The notes: generated by a model from the letters alone, not told the origin. A stretch of 64,000 nt of DNA from Streptomyces candidus (GCF_014207445.1 NZ_JACHEM010000012.1:186001-250000), one strand, 5' to 3'; shown: positions 18,260 to 26,743, counted from the first letter of the stretch. Numbers and translations are program-made.

Positions 18260-19378
18260 TCACGGTCCGGCGACCGGGCCCTGCATGTGCTCGCTGAGCC
18301 ACTGGATCGACCCCTCCGCCATGCCTCCGACGTACGTCTTGGCGTTGTGGCTGCCGTTGCGGATGACGTTCAGCCGCGTCTTGACCCGGCCCTTCCCGTA
18401 CTTCTCGGCGAAGCGGCGGACGTCCTGGACGTTCGCCTCCCTGGACCCGACCTGGAAGGCGAGGTAGACGTCCTTGTCCGGAGCGGAGGGCTGCCGGGAC
18501 AGCGCGTCGGCCAGCTTCCGCGGATCGTTGGCGGCGCGCTCGGCCTCGTGGCCGGCCCAGAGCGGGGAGTCCGGGACGGTGTCGGGGCCGGAGGCGATGA
18601 CGGCCTTGAACCTGTCGGGGTGCTTCAGGACCGACTTCAGTCCGACGAAGGCGCCGGACGAGGACCCCATGAACGCCCAGCCGTCGCGGGAGGTGAAGGT
18701 GCGGAAGTTGGCCCGTACGAAGTCGGGCACGTCCTCGGTCATCCAGGTGCCCATCCGGGGCTGCCCGGGAATGTCGCTGCCGTCGTAGTAGTGCGTGGCG
18801 TCCGGGTTCAGCACCGGCATCACCACGAGGAAGGGGTGGCTCTTCTTCTCCTTCGACCAGGTGGCGAGGGAGCTCTGGAGCTTGAGGTCGGTGCCCATCC
18901 AGTAGTTGTTGGGGTAGCCGTTGCCGCCGGGCAGCGCGATCAGCACGGGGAAGCCGCTGCGCGCGTACTTCGGGTCGAAGTACTCCTTCGGCGCCCACAC
19001 CCAGACCTTGCCGGTGAACCCGGACTTCTTCCCGGCCAGGGCCGTCACCGCGATCCTGGTGCCGTCGGCTATGGAGTTCTGGGTGGTGAACGCGGCCTTC
19101 GGACCGGTCGGCAGCAGCGTCTTCGCGGTGGCCTCCGAGGGGGTCCGGTCCGGCCGGGAATCCTTCGCGCCCGGGTCCGCCGGCGGCTCCTCGCCCATCG
19201 GTCCGCCCTCCGCGTCGAAGGAGACCGGCTCGCCCTGCTCGAACCAGCCGGTGCGGTACGCCCAGGAACCCGCCACTCCGAGGCCGACGCCGAACAGCAC
19301 GCTCACCACGACCAGCAGCACCAGCCATATGCGGGACCTCCGCCGCCGGTGCGGGACGGGGCCGCCAGGGTGACTCAT
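18260..19378 (-). CDS. Membrane-anchored or secreted esterase (PF00756 type)
   Basis: A 372-aa protein. A short basic N-terminus (HRRRRSR) precedes one transmembrane helix (about residues 16-38). After an acidic linker comes an alpha/beta-hydrolase of the putative-esterase family (S-formylglutathione hydrolase, mycolyltransferase and enterochelin esterase relatives): PVLIALPGGNGYPNNYW (oxyanion region), nucleophile Ser in FMGSSSGAFVG, an acidic residue in FQVGSREANV and catalytic His in RNGSHNAKTYVGG. It acts outside the membrane; the substrate is unknown, possibly an ester or acyl group of the envelope. The start at 19378 follows conservation. Confidence 0.83.
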   Translation of the reverse strand: MSHPGGPVPHRRRRSRIWLVLLVVVSVLFGVGLGVAGSWAYRTGWFEQGEPVSFDAEGGPMGEEPPADPGAKDSRPDRTPSEATAKTLLPTGPKAAFTTQNSIADGTRIAVTALAGKKSGFTGKVWVWAPKEYFDPKYARSGFPVLIALPGGNGYPNNYWMGTDLKLQSSLATWSKEKKSHPFLVVMPVLNPDATHYYDGSDIPGQPRMGTWMTEDVPDFVRANFRTFTSRDGWAFMGSSSGAFVGLKSVLKHPDRFKAVIASGPDTVPDSPLWAGHEAERAANDPRKLADALSRQPSAPDKDVYLAFQVGSREANVQDVRRFAEKYGKGRVKTRLNVIRNGSHNAKTYVGGMAEGSIQWLSEHMQGPVAGP

Positions 19379-19486
19379 CAGAACTCCGTTCGACCGGGCC
19401 CGGGGTGGCCGCACAGAGAGAGGCGGCTTTGGCCCGCTTGGTTCGCCCGCACGCCCGCAACGTGCGCCACTCCACACGCATCCGGA

Positions 19487-19530
19487 CATGACAGGGGCCC
19501 GGCCGCCGTAGCGGCCGGGCCCCTGTCATG
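19487..19530. terminator. Strong hairpin terminator downstream of the YbjN gene
   Basis: A perfect 20-bp stem (19487-19506 with 19511-19530) closes a CGTA tetraloop, immediately after the YbjN gene's 3' end and before the esterase start. There is no U-tract, as is common for streptomycete terminators. Confidence 0.85.
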
Positions 19531-19598
19531 CGCTGTACGTGGCCGAAGCCCCGGCCCGCGACAGGCCCGGGGTCCGAGAACCCCGGGCTCCGCCGGGC

Positions 19599-20138
19599 TC
19601 AGGCCTCGTCGTCGCCCTTGTCGTCGTTCTCGACGGCGGAGTCGACGTCCTTCTCCAGGCCGAGCTGCTCGACGACCCACTTGTCGAACTCGATGGAGGC
19701 GCGGACCCAGCTGACCGTGGAGGACACGAAGTGCTCCAGGGAGACGCCGGTGCCGATCAGCATCTGCGCCTCGCCGATGAGGCGGACGGAGCCGTCGTCG
19801 TGCGTGTGACTGTAGACCTTCGGCCACAGGGTGCGGCGGTTCCAGTCGTCCAGCAGTTCGAGGAGCTGGACCTTCTCCTCGATGCTGTGCGGGCGGTCGT
19901 AGAACGTCCGTACCGAGAAGACCTGCTGGTCGTCCTCGCCGCGGAACATGAAGTACGTGCGGAATTCCTCCCACGGCGCGGCGAGGTCACCCTCGTCGTC
20001 GACGACGTACTTCAGCTCCATCTGGTCCAGGAGCTGCTTGACCAGATCCTGGTCGGGGACGACGGGGCCCGCCGGTCCCTCGGGCTGCGGTTCGGGCTGT
20101 CCCCCGAAATTCGGAATCGAGGACGGGTCGATGCTCAC
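19599..20138 (-). CDS. YbjN domain protein (T3S-chaperone-like fold)
   Basis: A 179-aa acidic cytoplasmic protein. The YbjN domain covers about residues 35-165: DLVKQLLDQMELKYVVDDEGDL, YFMFRGEDDQQVFSVRTFYDRP and LLELLDDWNRRTLWPKVYSH are characteristic. The tail is strongly acidic (VENDDKGDD). YbjN proteins share the CesT/type III chaperone fold and are widespread in actinobacteria with no settled biochemical role. It has its own strong terminator and lies 150 bp downstream of clpB on the same strand. Confidence 0.88.
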   Translation of the reverse strand: MSIDPSSIPNFGGQPEPQPEGPAGPVVPDQDLVKQLLDQMELKYVVDDEGDLAAPWEEFRTYFMFRGEDDQQVFSVRTFYDRPHSIEEKVQLLELLDDWNRRTLWPKVYSHTHDDGSVRLIGEAQMLIGTGVSLEHFVSSTVSWVRASIEFDKWVVEQLGLEKDVDSAVENDDKGDDEA

Positions 20139-20290
20139 CGTGTATTTCCCTTCGTACGGTTCCGGTCATCCTCTCCCATGCCGGGAGGGGGATGGCAAGC
20201 CCCACAGGGGGCGATCCGCTGCGAGCTGACAGATCGCCTCGAATCGCACCCCTTACCGGGGCGGGGCGTGCCCTGCGCGGGCCGTGCCGG

Positions 20291-22909
20291 TCATGCCTCC
20301 TTCTCGGTGGAGACCGCCGTATCCGTCGCCGGGCCCACGACCAGCCCGTCGCCGACCAGGTCCACCCGTACCGTGTCGCCGTCCCTGACCTCGCCGGCCA
20401 GGATCTCCTTGGCGAGGCGGTCGCCGATGGCGGTCTGGATGAGGCGGCGCAGCGGGCGGGCGCCGTACGCCGGGTCGTTGCCCTCCTCGGCCAGCCAGGC
20501 CAGTGCGTCGGGGGTGACGTCCAGGGTCAGCTGCCGGTCGGCCAGACGCTTGGCGAGGCGTTCGACCTGGAGGCCGGCGATGTGCGCCAGCTCATCCTTG
20601 CCGAGGGCGGAGAAGACCACCAGGTCGTCGAGCCGGTTCAGGAACTCCGGCTTGAAGGAGGCGCGTACGACCTCCATGACCTGCTGCTTCTTCACTTCCT
20701 CCGAGGTCGTGGGCTCCATCAGGTACTGGCTGCCGAGGTTGGAGGTCAGCACCAGGATGACGTTGCGGAAGTCGACCGTCCGGCCCTGGCCGTCGGTGAG
20801 CCGGCCGTCGTCGAGCACCTGGAGGAGGACGTCGAAGACCTCCGGGTGCGCCTTCTCGATCTCGTCCAGGAGCACGACGCTGTACGGGCGCCGGCGCACG
20901 GCCTCGGTGAGCTGGCCGCCCTCCTCGTAGCCGACGTAGCCGGGCGGGGCACCGACCAGCCGGGAGACGCTGTGCTTCTCGCCGTACTCCGACATGTCGA
21001 TGCGGACCATGGCCCGCTCGTCGTCGAAGAGGAAGTCGGCGAGGGCCTTCGCCAGCTCGGTCTTGCCGACGCCGGTGGGGCCGAGGAAGACGAACGAGCC
21101 GGTCGGCCGGTCCGGGTCGGCGATTCCGGCGCGGGTGCGGCGTACCGCGTCGGACACCGCCTGCACGGCCTCGTGCTGCCCGATCAGCCGCTTGCCGAGC
21201 TCCTGCTCCATGCGCAGCAGCTTCTGCGTCTCGCCCTCCAGCAGCCTGCCCGCCGGGATGCCTGTCCAGGAGCCGACCACGTCCGCGATGTCGTCCGGGC
21301 CGACCTCCTCCTTGACCATGGTGTCGACCTCGCGGACCTCCGCCTCCGCGGCGGCGGCCTCCTCCAGCTCCCGCTCCAGGCCGGGGATCTCCCCGTACAG
21401 CAGCTTGGAGGCGGTGTCGAAGTCGCCGTCGCGCTGGGCGCGCTCGGCCTGGCCGCGCAGTTCGTCGAGCTTCTCCTTCAGCTCACCGACCCGGTTGAGT
21501 CCCTGCTTCTCCTTCTCCCAGCGGGCATTGAGGCCGCGCAGCTCCTCCTCCTTGTCGGCGAGGTCGCGGCGCAGCTTCTCCAGGCGCTGCACGGAACCGG
21601 CGTCGGTCTCGTTCTTCAGCGCCAGCTCCTCCATCTTGAGCCGGTCCACCGACCGCTGGAGCTCGTCGATCTCGACGGGCGAGGAGTCGATCTCCATGCG
21701 CAGCCGGGAGGCCGCCTCGTCGACGAGGTCGATCGCCTTGTCCGGCAGGAAGCGGGAGGTGATGTACCGGTCGGACAGCGTGGCCGCCGCGACCAGCGAG
21801 GAGTCCGCGATCTGCACCTTGTGGTGCGCCTCGTAGCGTCCCTTGAGGCCGCGGAGGATCGCGATGGTGTCCTCCACGGACGGCTCGGCGACCAGCACCT
21901 GCTGGAAGCGCCGTTCCAGCGCCGGGTCCTTCTCGATGCGCTCGCGGTACTCGTCGAGGGTGGTCGCGCCGACCATCCGCAGCTCGCCGCGGGCCAGCAT
22001 CGGCTTGAGCATGTTGCCGGCGTCCATGGCGGAGTCGCCGCCCGCGCCGGCGCCCACCACCGTGTGCAGCTCGTCGATGAAGGTGATGATCTGGCCGTCG
22101 CTCTCCTTGATCTCGGAGAGGACGGTTTTCAGCCGCTCCTCGAACTCGCCCCGGTACTTCGCCCCGGCGACCATCGCGCCCAGGTCGAGGGAGACCAGCT
22201 TCTTGTTCTTGAGCGACTCGGGTACGTCGCCCTTCACGATGCGCTGGGCCAGGCCCTCGACGACGGCGGTCTTGCCGACGCCGGGCTCGCCGATCAGCAC
22301 CGGATTGTTCTTGGTACGGCGCGACAGCACCTGCACCACCCGGCGGATCTCCTGGTCGCGGCCGATGACCGGGTCCAGCTTCCCCTCGCGCGCGGCCGCC
22401 GTGAAGTCGGTGCCGAACTTCTCCAGCGCCTTGTACTGGCCCTCGGGATCCGCGGTGGTCACCCGGCGCCCTCCCCTGCTCGTCTCGAATGCGGCGAGCA
22501 GCTTCTTCGCGCTCGCGCCCTGGTCCTTCAGTACGTCGGCGCTCCGGCCGCCCTTGGCCGCCAGAGCGATCAGCAGGTGCTCGGTGGACAGGAACTCGTC
22601 GCCCAGCTCCTTGGCCCGCTGCGACGCGTCGGCGACGACGGCCAGCAGCTCGCGGTCGGGCTGCGGCGGGGCGACGGTGGACCCGGTCACGCTGGGCAGC
22701 GCCGCCAGCAGCCGCTCGACTCCGGCGCGCACCTCCGCCTGGTCCGCCTCGACGGCGGCCAGCAGGTCGGTGATGTTCTCGTTGTCCTGGCCCTCCAGCA
22801 GTGCGAGCAGCAAGTGCGCGGGGGTCAGATCGGGGTGGCCGTCCGAAACGGCCCGGTTGGTGGCCGCGTTGATCGCGTCCCGGCTCCTGTTGGTCAGCTC
22901 TGCTTCCAC
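20291..22909 (-). CDS. clpB: ClpB disaggregase
   Basis: An 872-aa Hsp100 ATPase that resolves protein aggregates together with DnaK/DnaJ/GrpE. Order: N domain (1-150, two Clp_N repeats), AAA+ 1 with Walker A GEPGVGKT and Walker B FIDELH, the ClpB-specific coiled-coil middle domain (about 400-520, ELQRSVDRLKMEE onward), AAA+ 2 with GPTGVGKTELAKAL, VVLLDEIEKAH, and a C-terminal D2-small domain with the GARPLRR sensor-2 Arg. No ClpP-binding IGF/L loop is seen. The GTG at 22909 follows AGGAGGAGAG. A HAIR element upstream puts it in the HspR regulon with dnaK. Confidence 0.97.
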   Translation of the reverse strand: MEAELTNRSRDAINAATNRAVSDGHPDLTPAHLLLALLEGQDNENITDLLAAVEADQAEVRAGVERLLAALPSVTGSTVAPPQPDRELLAVVADASQRAKELGDEFLSTEHLLIALAAKGGRSADVLKDQGASAKKLLAAFETSRGGRRVTTADPEGQYKALEKFGTDFTAAAREGKLDPVIGRDQEIRRVVQVLSRRTKNNPVLIGEPGVGKTAVVEGLAQRIVKGDVPESLKNKKLVSLDLGAMVAGAKYRGEFEERLKTVLSEIKESDGQIITFIDELHTVVGAGAGGDSAMDAGNMLKPMLARGELRMVGATTLDEYRERIEKDPALERRFQQVLVAEPSVEDTIAILRGLKGRYEAHHKVQIADSSLVAAATLSDRYITSRFLPDKAIDLVDEAASRLRMEIDSSPVEIDELQRSVDRLKMEELALKNETDAGSVQRLEKLRRDLADKEEELRGLNARWEKEKQGLNRVGELKEKLDELRGQAERAQRDGDFDTASKLLYGEIPGLERELEEAAAAEAEVREVDTMVKEEVGPDDIADVVGSWTGIPAGRLLEGETQKLLRMEQELGKRLIGQHEAVQAVSDAVRRTRAGIADPDRPTGSFVFLGPTGVGKTELAKALADFLFDDERAMVRIDMSEYGEKHSVSRLVGAPPGYVGYEEGGQLTEAVRRRPYSVVLLDEIEKAHPEVFDVLLQVLDDGRLTDGQGRTVDFRNVILVLTSNLGSQYLMEPTTSEEVKKQQVMEVVRASFKPEFLNRLDDLVVFSALGKDELAHIAGLQVERLAKRLADRQLTLDVTPDALAWLAEEGNDPAYGARPLRRLIQTAIGDRLAKEILAGEVRDGDTVRVDLVGDGLVVGPATDTAVSTEKEA

Positions 22910-22988
22910 GTCTCTTCTCTCCTCCTGCGCACCGTCGACCGGCCTCTGGGGCCCCACCGAGTTCTATGACTCATCCAACGTGTACAAA

Positions 22989-23009
22989 GTTGAGTCTATT
23001 CCACTCACC
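22989..23009. promoter_or_regulatory. HAIR operator (HspR) upstream of clpB
   Basis: GTTGAGT-N7-ACTCACC matches the HspR-associated inverted repeat CTTGAGT-N7-ACTCAAG except in the outer bases, about 80 bp upstream of clpB. HspR repression of clpB through HAIR is established in Streptomyces. Confidence 0.85.
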
Positions 23010-23063
23010 TTTGTGCGGGCGCACCGGGTCGGCGGGGGAGCCCGCCCGGTTAATCTGCGGGAC

Positions 23064-23468
23064 ATGGCCATCGACGTACGCAACCCGAGCCCCGAGTACC
23101 GCGCCTTCTGGTCCGAGTACCACCTCTGCACCCTGACTACCCCCCGCCCGGACGGCACGCCACACGTGGTGCCGGTGGGGGTGACGTACGACGCGGAGGA
23201 CGGCATCGCCCGGGTCATCTGCTCCGGCAGCAGCCGCAAGGCCGTCCACGTGCGCGCGGCGGGCGAGCAGGGGGCACGGGTGGCGGTCTGCCAGATGGCG
23301 GGTGCGAAGTGGGCGACGCTGGAGGGCGTGGCGCGGCTGCGCACCGAGCCGGCGGAGGTCGCGTACGCCGAGCAGCGCTACAAGGAACGCTACGGGCGCA
23401 CCCCGCGCGAGAACCCGGAGCGCGTGGTCATCGAGATCACCCTCACCCGCGGCATGGGCAACGCGTAG
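23064..23468 (+). CDS. PPOX-class F420/flavin-dependent oxidoreductase
   Basis: A 134-aa split-barrel protein of the pyridoxamine-phosphate-oxidase-like superfamily, F420-type subgroup: the opening FWSEYHLCTLTTPRPDGTPH is the usual cofactor-binding strand pair, followed by VVPVGVTYD, SSRKAVHVR (phosphate contacts) and VCQMAGAKWATLEGVARLRT. It probably binds F420 or FMN as a homodimer; the substrate is unknown. It is divergent from clpB, and its promoter shares the region containing the HAIR site, so HspR could affect it too, which is untested. Confidence 0.85.
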   Translation: MAIDVRNPSPEYRAFWSEYHLCTLTTPRPDGTPHVVPVGVTYDAEDGIARVICSGSSRKAVHVRAAGEQGARVAVCQMAGAKWATLEGVARLRTEPAEVAYAEQRYKERYGRTPRENPERVVIEITLTRGMGNA

Positions 23469-23507
23469 CGCGCCGCCGGCCGGTCCGCCGGGGAAGTCCG
23501 CACGCAG

Positions 23508-23551
23508 CACAGCGACGTCCTCGTGTTCAGGTCCACGAGGACGTCGCTGTG
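23508..23551. terminator. Bidirectional hairpin terminator
   Basis: Perfect 18-bp stem (23508-23525 with 23534-23551) and 8-nt loop, located between the converging PPOX gene (plus) and the small gene at 23597 (minus). Confidence 0.85.
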
Positions 23552-23596
23552 TGGGGGAAGCGCCGCGATGCGATCAGTGACGACGGGGGAATCGCA

Positions 23597-23944
23597 TCAG
23601 GCGCTGCGGGGGGTGGCTGTAGCAGTCCGCGCGGCGGACCGTGGGGAACGAGTGATGGTCTCGGCCTCGATGAGCTGGTGGTCGCACGTGTCGAGGCTCA
23701 CGAAGATGTTGCCGTAGCGGATCTCGCAGCGGATGGGCTGGGGGGCGCCCCTCGGCCTGCGCAGACACCGGTACGCCCGGACGTCCTCGTCCTCCTCGCG
23801 CACGACCAGGATCGGTTCGCCGAAGAGGGTCACCATCAACGAGTCGCCGCGCTCGGGAACCGCCGAGACGAGATCGATGAGGTGCCATCCACCACGGATG
23901 ACCCGGGCCATTTCGCGTCTGAAGGAGGGGTCGTCGGAGGGCAT
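23597..23944 (-). CDS. Small protein downstream of the DIAW-repeat peptide; possibly degenerate Rieske-like
   Basis: A 115-aa protein with its ATG 2 bp after the stop of the DIAW-repeat gene, clearly one transcript. Residues about 38-78 (SLMVTLFGEPILVVREEDEDV, then AYRCLRRPRGAP and IRCEIRYGNIFVSL) recall the strand order of Rieske [2Fe-2S] domains, in which GEPI-VVR-DG-V-A-R-C leads into the cluster ligands; but the C-x-H and C-x-x-H pairs are absent, so no cluster is predicted. This resemblance is weak and by eye only. The C-terminal 20 residues are Thr/Ala/Arg-rich. Function unknown; it may modify, bind or export the repeat peptide. Confidence 0.65.
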   Translation of the reverse strand: MPSDDPSFRREMARVIRGGWHLIDLVSAVPERGDSLMVTLFGEPILVVREEDEDVRAYRCLRRPRGAPQPIRCEIRYGNIFVSLDTCDHQLIEAETITRSPRSAARTATATPRSA

Positions 23945-23946
23945 GG

Positions 23947-24255
23947 TCAGGCGCCCTTCCCTGCCGGAGCGCTGTTCCAGGCAATGTCCCCGTCCGCCTG
24001 GATGCTGTTCCACGCGATGTCCGAGGGCCCGGCCGCCTTGACGTCCCAGGCGATGTCCGACGGCTCGGCAGCCGCTCGGAAGTTCCAGGCGATGTCCGAC
24101 GGCGGTGCCGCCACCGTTCCCGCCCCGTCCTTCCCGCTGGACCAGGCGATGTCCAGGGGCAGAACCGCCCCGAGAACCGCCCCGGCAGAGAAGGCCACCG
24201 CAAGACCTGAACGAAGCATTCGCTGATACATAGTCGGCTTTGTCCTCACTTCCAT
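23947..24255 (-). CDS. Signal-bearing peptide with five DIAW repeats
   Basis: A 102-aa protein. Residues 8-33 form a signal-peptide or membrane-anchor segment (basic start, then LAVAFSAGAVLGAVLPL). After it the tetrapeptide DIAW occurs five times (35-38, 54-57, 67-70, 79-82, 90-93), mostly as P-S-D-I-A-W-N/D, separated by 8-15 variable residues rich in Ala, Gly and Pro. Such a layout resembles a multi-core precursor or a repeat surface ligand; no maturase of a known RiPP class is adjacent. GTGAGGAA precedes the ATG at 24255. It is divergent from two LuxR-like regulators, with a palindrome between them. I do not recognise the family. Confidence 0.8.
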   Translation of the reverse strand: MEVRTKPTMYQRMLRSGLAVAFSAGAVLGAVLPLDIAWSSGKDGAGTVAAPPSDIAWNFRAAAEPSDIAWDVKAAGPSDIAWNSIQADGDIAWNSAPAGKGA

Positions 24256-24282
24256 GGGTTCCTCACCCCGCCGGTAAAACGA

Positions 24283-24297
24283 TGGCCTATTAGGCCA
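24283..24297. promoter_or_regulatory. Candidate operator palindrome between the DIAW gene and the regulators
   Basis: TGGCCTA-T-TAGGCCA is a perfect 7-bp inverted repeat, 28 bp upstream of the DIAW-peptide ATG and 64 bp upstream of the first regulator's ATG. It is the only strong dyad in the divergent 105-bp gap. Binding by the adjacent LuxR-like proteins is inferred from position. Confidence 0.55.
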
Positions 24298-24360
24298 CGT
24301 CAACACCACAGGGGCGGTGCATCATGTTCTTGCACGTTCAGGACCCTGGGGGACGGACCT

Positions 24361-25338
24361 ATGACCGCAAATGCCGCCAACTCGACACATCCCCACGCGA
24401 TAACCGAGATGTGTGACGCCGCGAAGCAGCTCTATGCGAGCGCCTTGCGTTCAGGGCGGATTCCCCGGGCGGAAGTCGACCCGGCCCCGTGCCTGATGGA
24501 TCTCGCACTGCTGCATCCCGATCCTGACGACGCACTCTGGCTCCGGCCGGTTCCGCCGGCTTCGGCTCTGGCCAAAAGGCTCCAGACAATCGAGAACGAA
24601 ATTCAGGTCAATCGGCGTCTGAGCGTCGAACTCACCGACACCTTCGAGCCATTCATGGCCATCAGCGCGCAGAATCCCCCGCCCACTTATGCCATTACGG
24701 TCCTGGAAGGGGACTCCCGGATCAACGCGGCCCTCGATCTCGCCCTCGCGGACACCGAGTTCGAGGTGCTGACGATCCAGCCGGGCGGCGGACGCAGCGA
24801 GGACGCACTCAACGCGGCGGTGTCACGCGGCCGCGCGCTCAACGGGCGCGGCGGATCCATCCGCACCCTCTACCAGCACACGGTACGCCACAGCCAGGGA
24901 ACGCTCGCCTACGCGGAGATGATGGCCGGCGACAAGGTGGAGATACGCACCCTGGAGGAACTCCCGGACCGGCTCCTCGTCTTCGACCGCACGGTCGCCT
25001 TCATCCCGGCCCAGGACGACCGGCAGATCGCCCTGGAACTGCGGCACCCCGGACTCGTGTCCTACCTGGCCACCGTCTTCGAGCACTTCTGGAGCCGCGC
25101 GACCCCCCTCGTCGAGCCCGTGACGTACGACCCGACCCCGGAGGGCATCTCGGGCGTCCAGCGCTCCATCGCGAAACTCCTCGTGGAGGGGCACGTCGAC
25201 GAGGCCATCGCCCGCCGCCTCGGCATGAACGTCCGGACCTGCCGGGCCCACATCGCCAAACTGGCGTCCGCCCTCGGCAGCAGGAGCCGGGCGCAACTCG
25301 GCTACCTCATCGCGCAGTCGAACATCCTCGACGCATAG
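24361..25338 (+). CDS. LuxR-like HTH regulator with TrmB/PLD-like sensor domain (copy 1)
   Basis: A 325-aa regulator. Residues 1-115 are a helical N-terminal part (CDAAKQLYASALRSGRIPRAEVD). Residues about 118-245 form an alpha/beta sensor-type domain (YAITVLEGDSRINAALDLALA, LTIQPGG, IRTLYQHTVRHSQGTLAY, RLLVFDRTVAFIPA) like the TrmB/phospholipase-D-like effector domain of many Streptomyces regulators. The C-terminus holds an HTH (VDEAIARRLGMNVRTCRAHIAKLASALG). It is followed after 34 bp by a truncated paralogue and is divergent from the DIAW peptide gene, which it probably controls. Ligand unknown. Confidence 0.85.
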   Translation: MTANAANSTHPHAITEMCDAAKQLYASALRSGRIPRAEVDPAPCLMDLALLHPDPDDALWLRPVPPASALAKRLQTIENEIQVNRRLSVELTDTFEPFMAISAQNPPPTYAITVLEGDSRINAALDLALADTEFEVLTIQPGGGRSEDALNAAVSRGRALNGRGGSIRTLYQHTVRHSQGTLAYAEMMAGDKVEIRTLEELPDRLLVFDRTVAFIPAQDDRQIALELRHPGLVSYLATVFEHFWSRATPLVEPVTYDPTPEGISGVQRSIAKLLVEGHVDEAIARRLGMNVRTCRAHIAKLASALGSRSRAQLGYLIAQSNILDA

Positions 25339-25372
25339 CCGCACCCGCATCCTTTCGCAGAACGGAAGACCC

Positions 25373-26065
25373 TTGATCCCGGATCCACCTCCCGCGATCA
25401 CCGTCCTGGAAGGGCTCGCACGGATCAACGCCGCCCTCGACCTCGCGTGCGTGGCATGCCGCACGGAGGTCAGGACGATCCAGCCCGGCGGGGCCCGGCC
25501 GGAACACGCGCTGGCCCAAGCTCTGGAGAGAACCCACCTCCTGGCCCACCGGGGCCTGCGCATGCGCACGCTCTACCAGCACACCGTCCGGCACAGCTAC
25601 GGCACGCTTGCCTACGTCGACCGGCTGCCGGACATCCAGGTCGAGATGCGCACCGTGGAGGAACTCGTCCCCCGGCTCCTCGTCTTCGATCGCACGGAGG
25701 CGTTCCTCGCCGCCACACCGGATGCGCAGACCGCCCTGCACCTGCGGAACCCGGATCTCGTCGGGTACCTGATCTCCGCCTTCGAACGCTTCTGGCAGCA
25801 CGCCGTCCCCCTCGACGAACCCCTCCCCGAGCCCGCCTCCCCCGACGGCCTCACCGCCATCCGCCGCTCCATCGCACGCCTCCTCGTCCAGGGCCTCGTC
25901 GACGAGGAGATCGCGCAGCGCCTCGGCCTCAACGTACGCACCTGCCGCGCCCACATCGCCAAGCTCGCCGCCGCCCTCGGCGGCACCAGCAACCGCGCCC
26001 AGCTCGGCTACCTCATCGCCAAGTCCGGCGTCCTCGACACCTCACGCCCGACGCCTGGCGCCTGA
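25373..26065 (+). CDS. LuxR-like HTH regulator (copy 2, lacks the N-terminal domain)
   Basis: A 230-aa paralogue of the preceding gene. It begins at the equivalent of residue 117 of copy 1 (PPPAITVLEG against PPTYAITVLEG) and is colinear to the end: TIQPGGARPE, MRTLYQHTVRHSYGTLAYVD, RLLVFDRTEAFLAA and an HTH VDEEIAQRLGLNVRTCRAHIAKL. It uses a TTG start at 25373 after ACGGAAGA. A tandem duplication followed by loss of the N-terminal domain is the simplest history. It may form heterodimers with copy 1 or compete for its operator. Confidence 0.8.
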   Translation: MIPDPPPAITVLEGLARINAALDLACVACRTEVRTIQPGGARPEHALAQALERTHLLAHRGLRMRTLYQHTVRHSYGTLAYVDRLPDIQVEMRTVEELVPRLLVFDRTEAFLAATPDAQTALHLRNPDLVGYLISAFERFWQHAVPLDEPLPEPASPDGLTAIRRSIARLLVQGLVDEEIAQRLGLNVRTCRAHIAKLAAALGGTSNRAQLGYLIAKSGVLDTSRPTPGA

Positions 26066-26164
26066 CCCCGCCGGCCTGTGGGAAGTCCACCGCCCGCGCA
26101 ACCCTGCGCGTCCCGCCGCGGTCTTCCCCGGTGAACCGCCCGTCCCCGCCCCGAAGGCCATGGC

Positions 26165-26743
26165 ATGACCGAGCGCACCCCGTCCACGACCGCCGCGCAA
26201 CCGGTCGGCCTCAAGAAACGCCCCGAGGCCCCGCAGGCGGTCCGTCCGCCCCTGGACGACACGCTCTTCGGAGCCGTGACCGTCACCGTCGACACGCACA
26301 CCCGCGTCACCGTGTCGGGCCCCGCGATCCCCCGGACCGTCCTCGTCCGCGCCCCCGGCGCGGCAAGGCCCGATCCGCACATCGCGATCGGCACCCGGGC
26401 CGCCGGCGAGCTGACCCTTTCCGTGGACGGCGCCCCGGCCTGGATCCGCCCCGGCAAGGGCCGCATCCGCCGCTCCACGTACAAGGTGGACGCCACCCAC
26501 GACGGGGCCCGCTACCGCCTCACCCCCACTTCCCTCGCCACCAGCCGCTTCACCCGCGACGGCAGGCACCTCGCCGACTTCAGCGCCGACGGCGACGAGA
26601 CGGTCCTCGTGGAGTGGCACCCGGACGCCGACCCCGAGCCCGTCGACGCCTCCCTCGGCTACACCCTCGCCGCCGCGTACGGCACCGGTGGTCAGCCGAC
26701 GTGGATCACTCTCATCGACGTGGTCTCGGAACTGATTCCCTGA
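26165..26743 (+). CDS. Unknown protein, beta-rich
   Basis: A 192-aa protein I do not recognise. The first 30 residues are polar and Pro/Arg-rich; residues about 35-190 are predicted mostly beta (LFGAVTVTVDTHTRVTVSG, GELTLSVDGAPAWIRPGKG, YTLAAAYGTGGQPTWITLIDV), with a basic patch KGRIRRSTYKVD. No signal peptide or membrane helix. It lies 100 bp after regulator copy 2 on the same strand and could belong to the same operon; the start at 26165 is preceded by a weak GAAGG. Confidence 0.65.
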   Translation: MTERTPSTTAAQPVGLKKRPEAPQAVRPPLDDTLFGAVTVTVDTHTRVTVSGPAIPRTVLVRAPGAARPDPHIAIGTRAAGELTLSVDGAPAWIRPGKGRIRRSTYKVDATHDGARYRLTPTSLATSRFTRDGRHLADFSADGDETVLVEWHPDADPEPVDASLGYTLAAAYGTGGQPTWITLIDVVSELIP

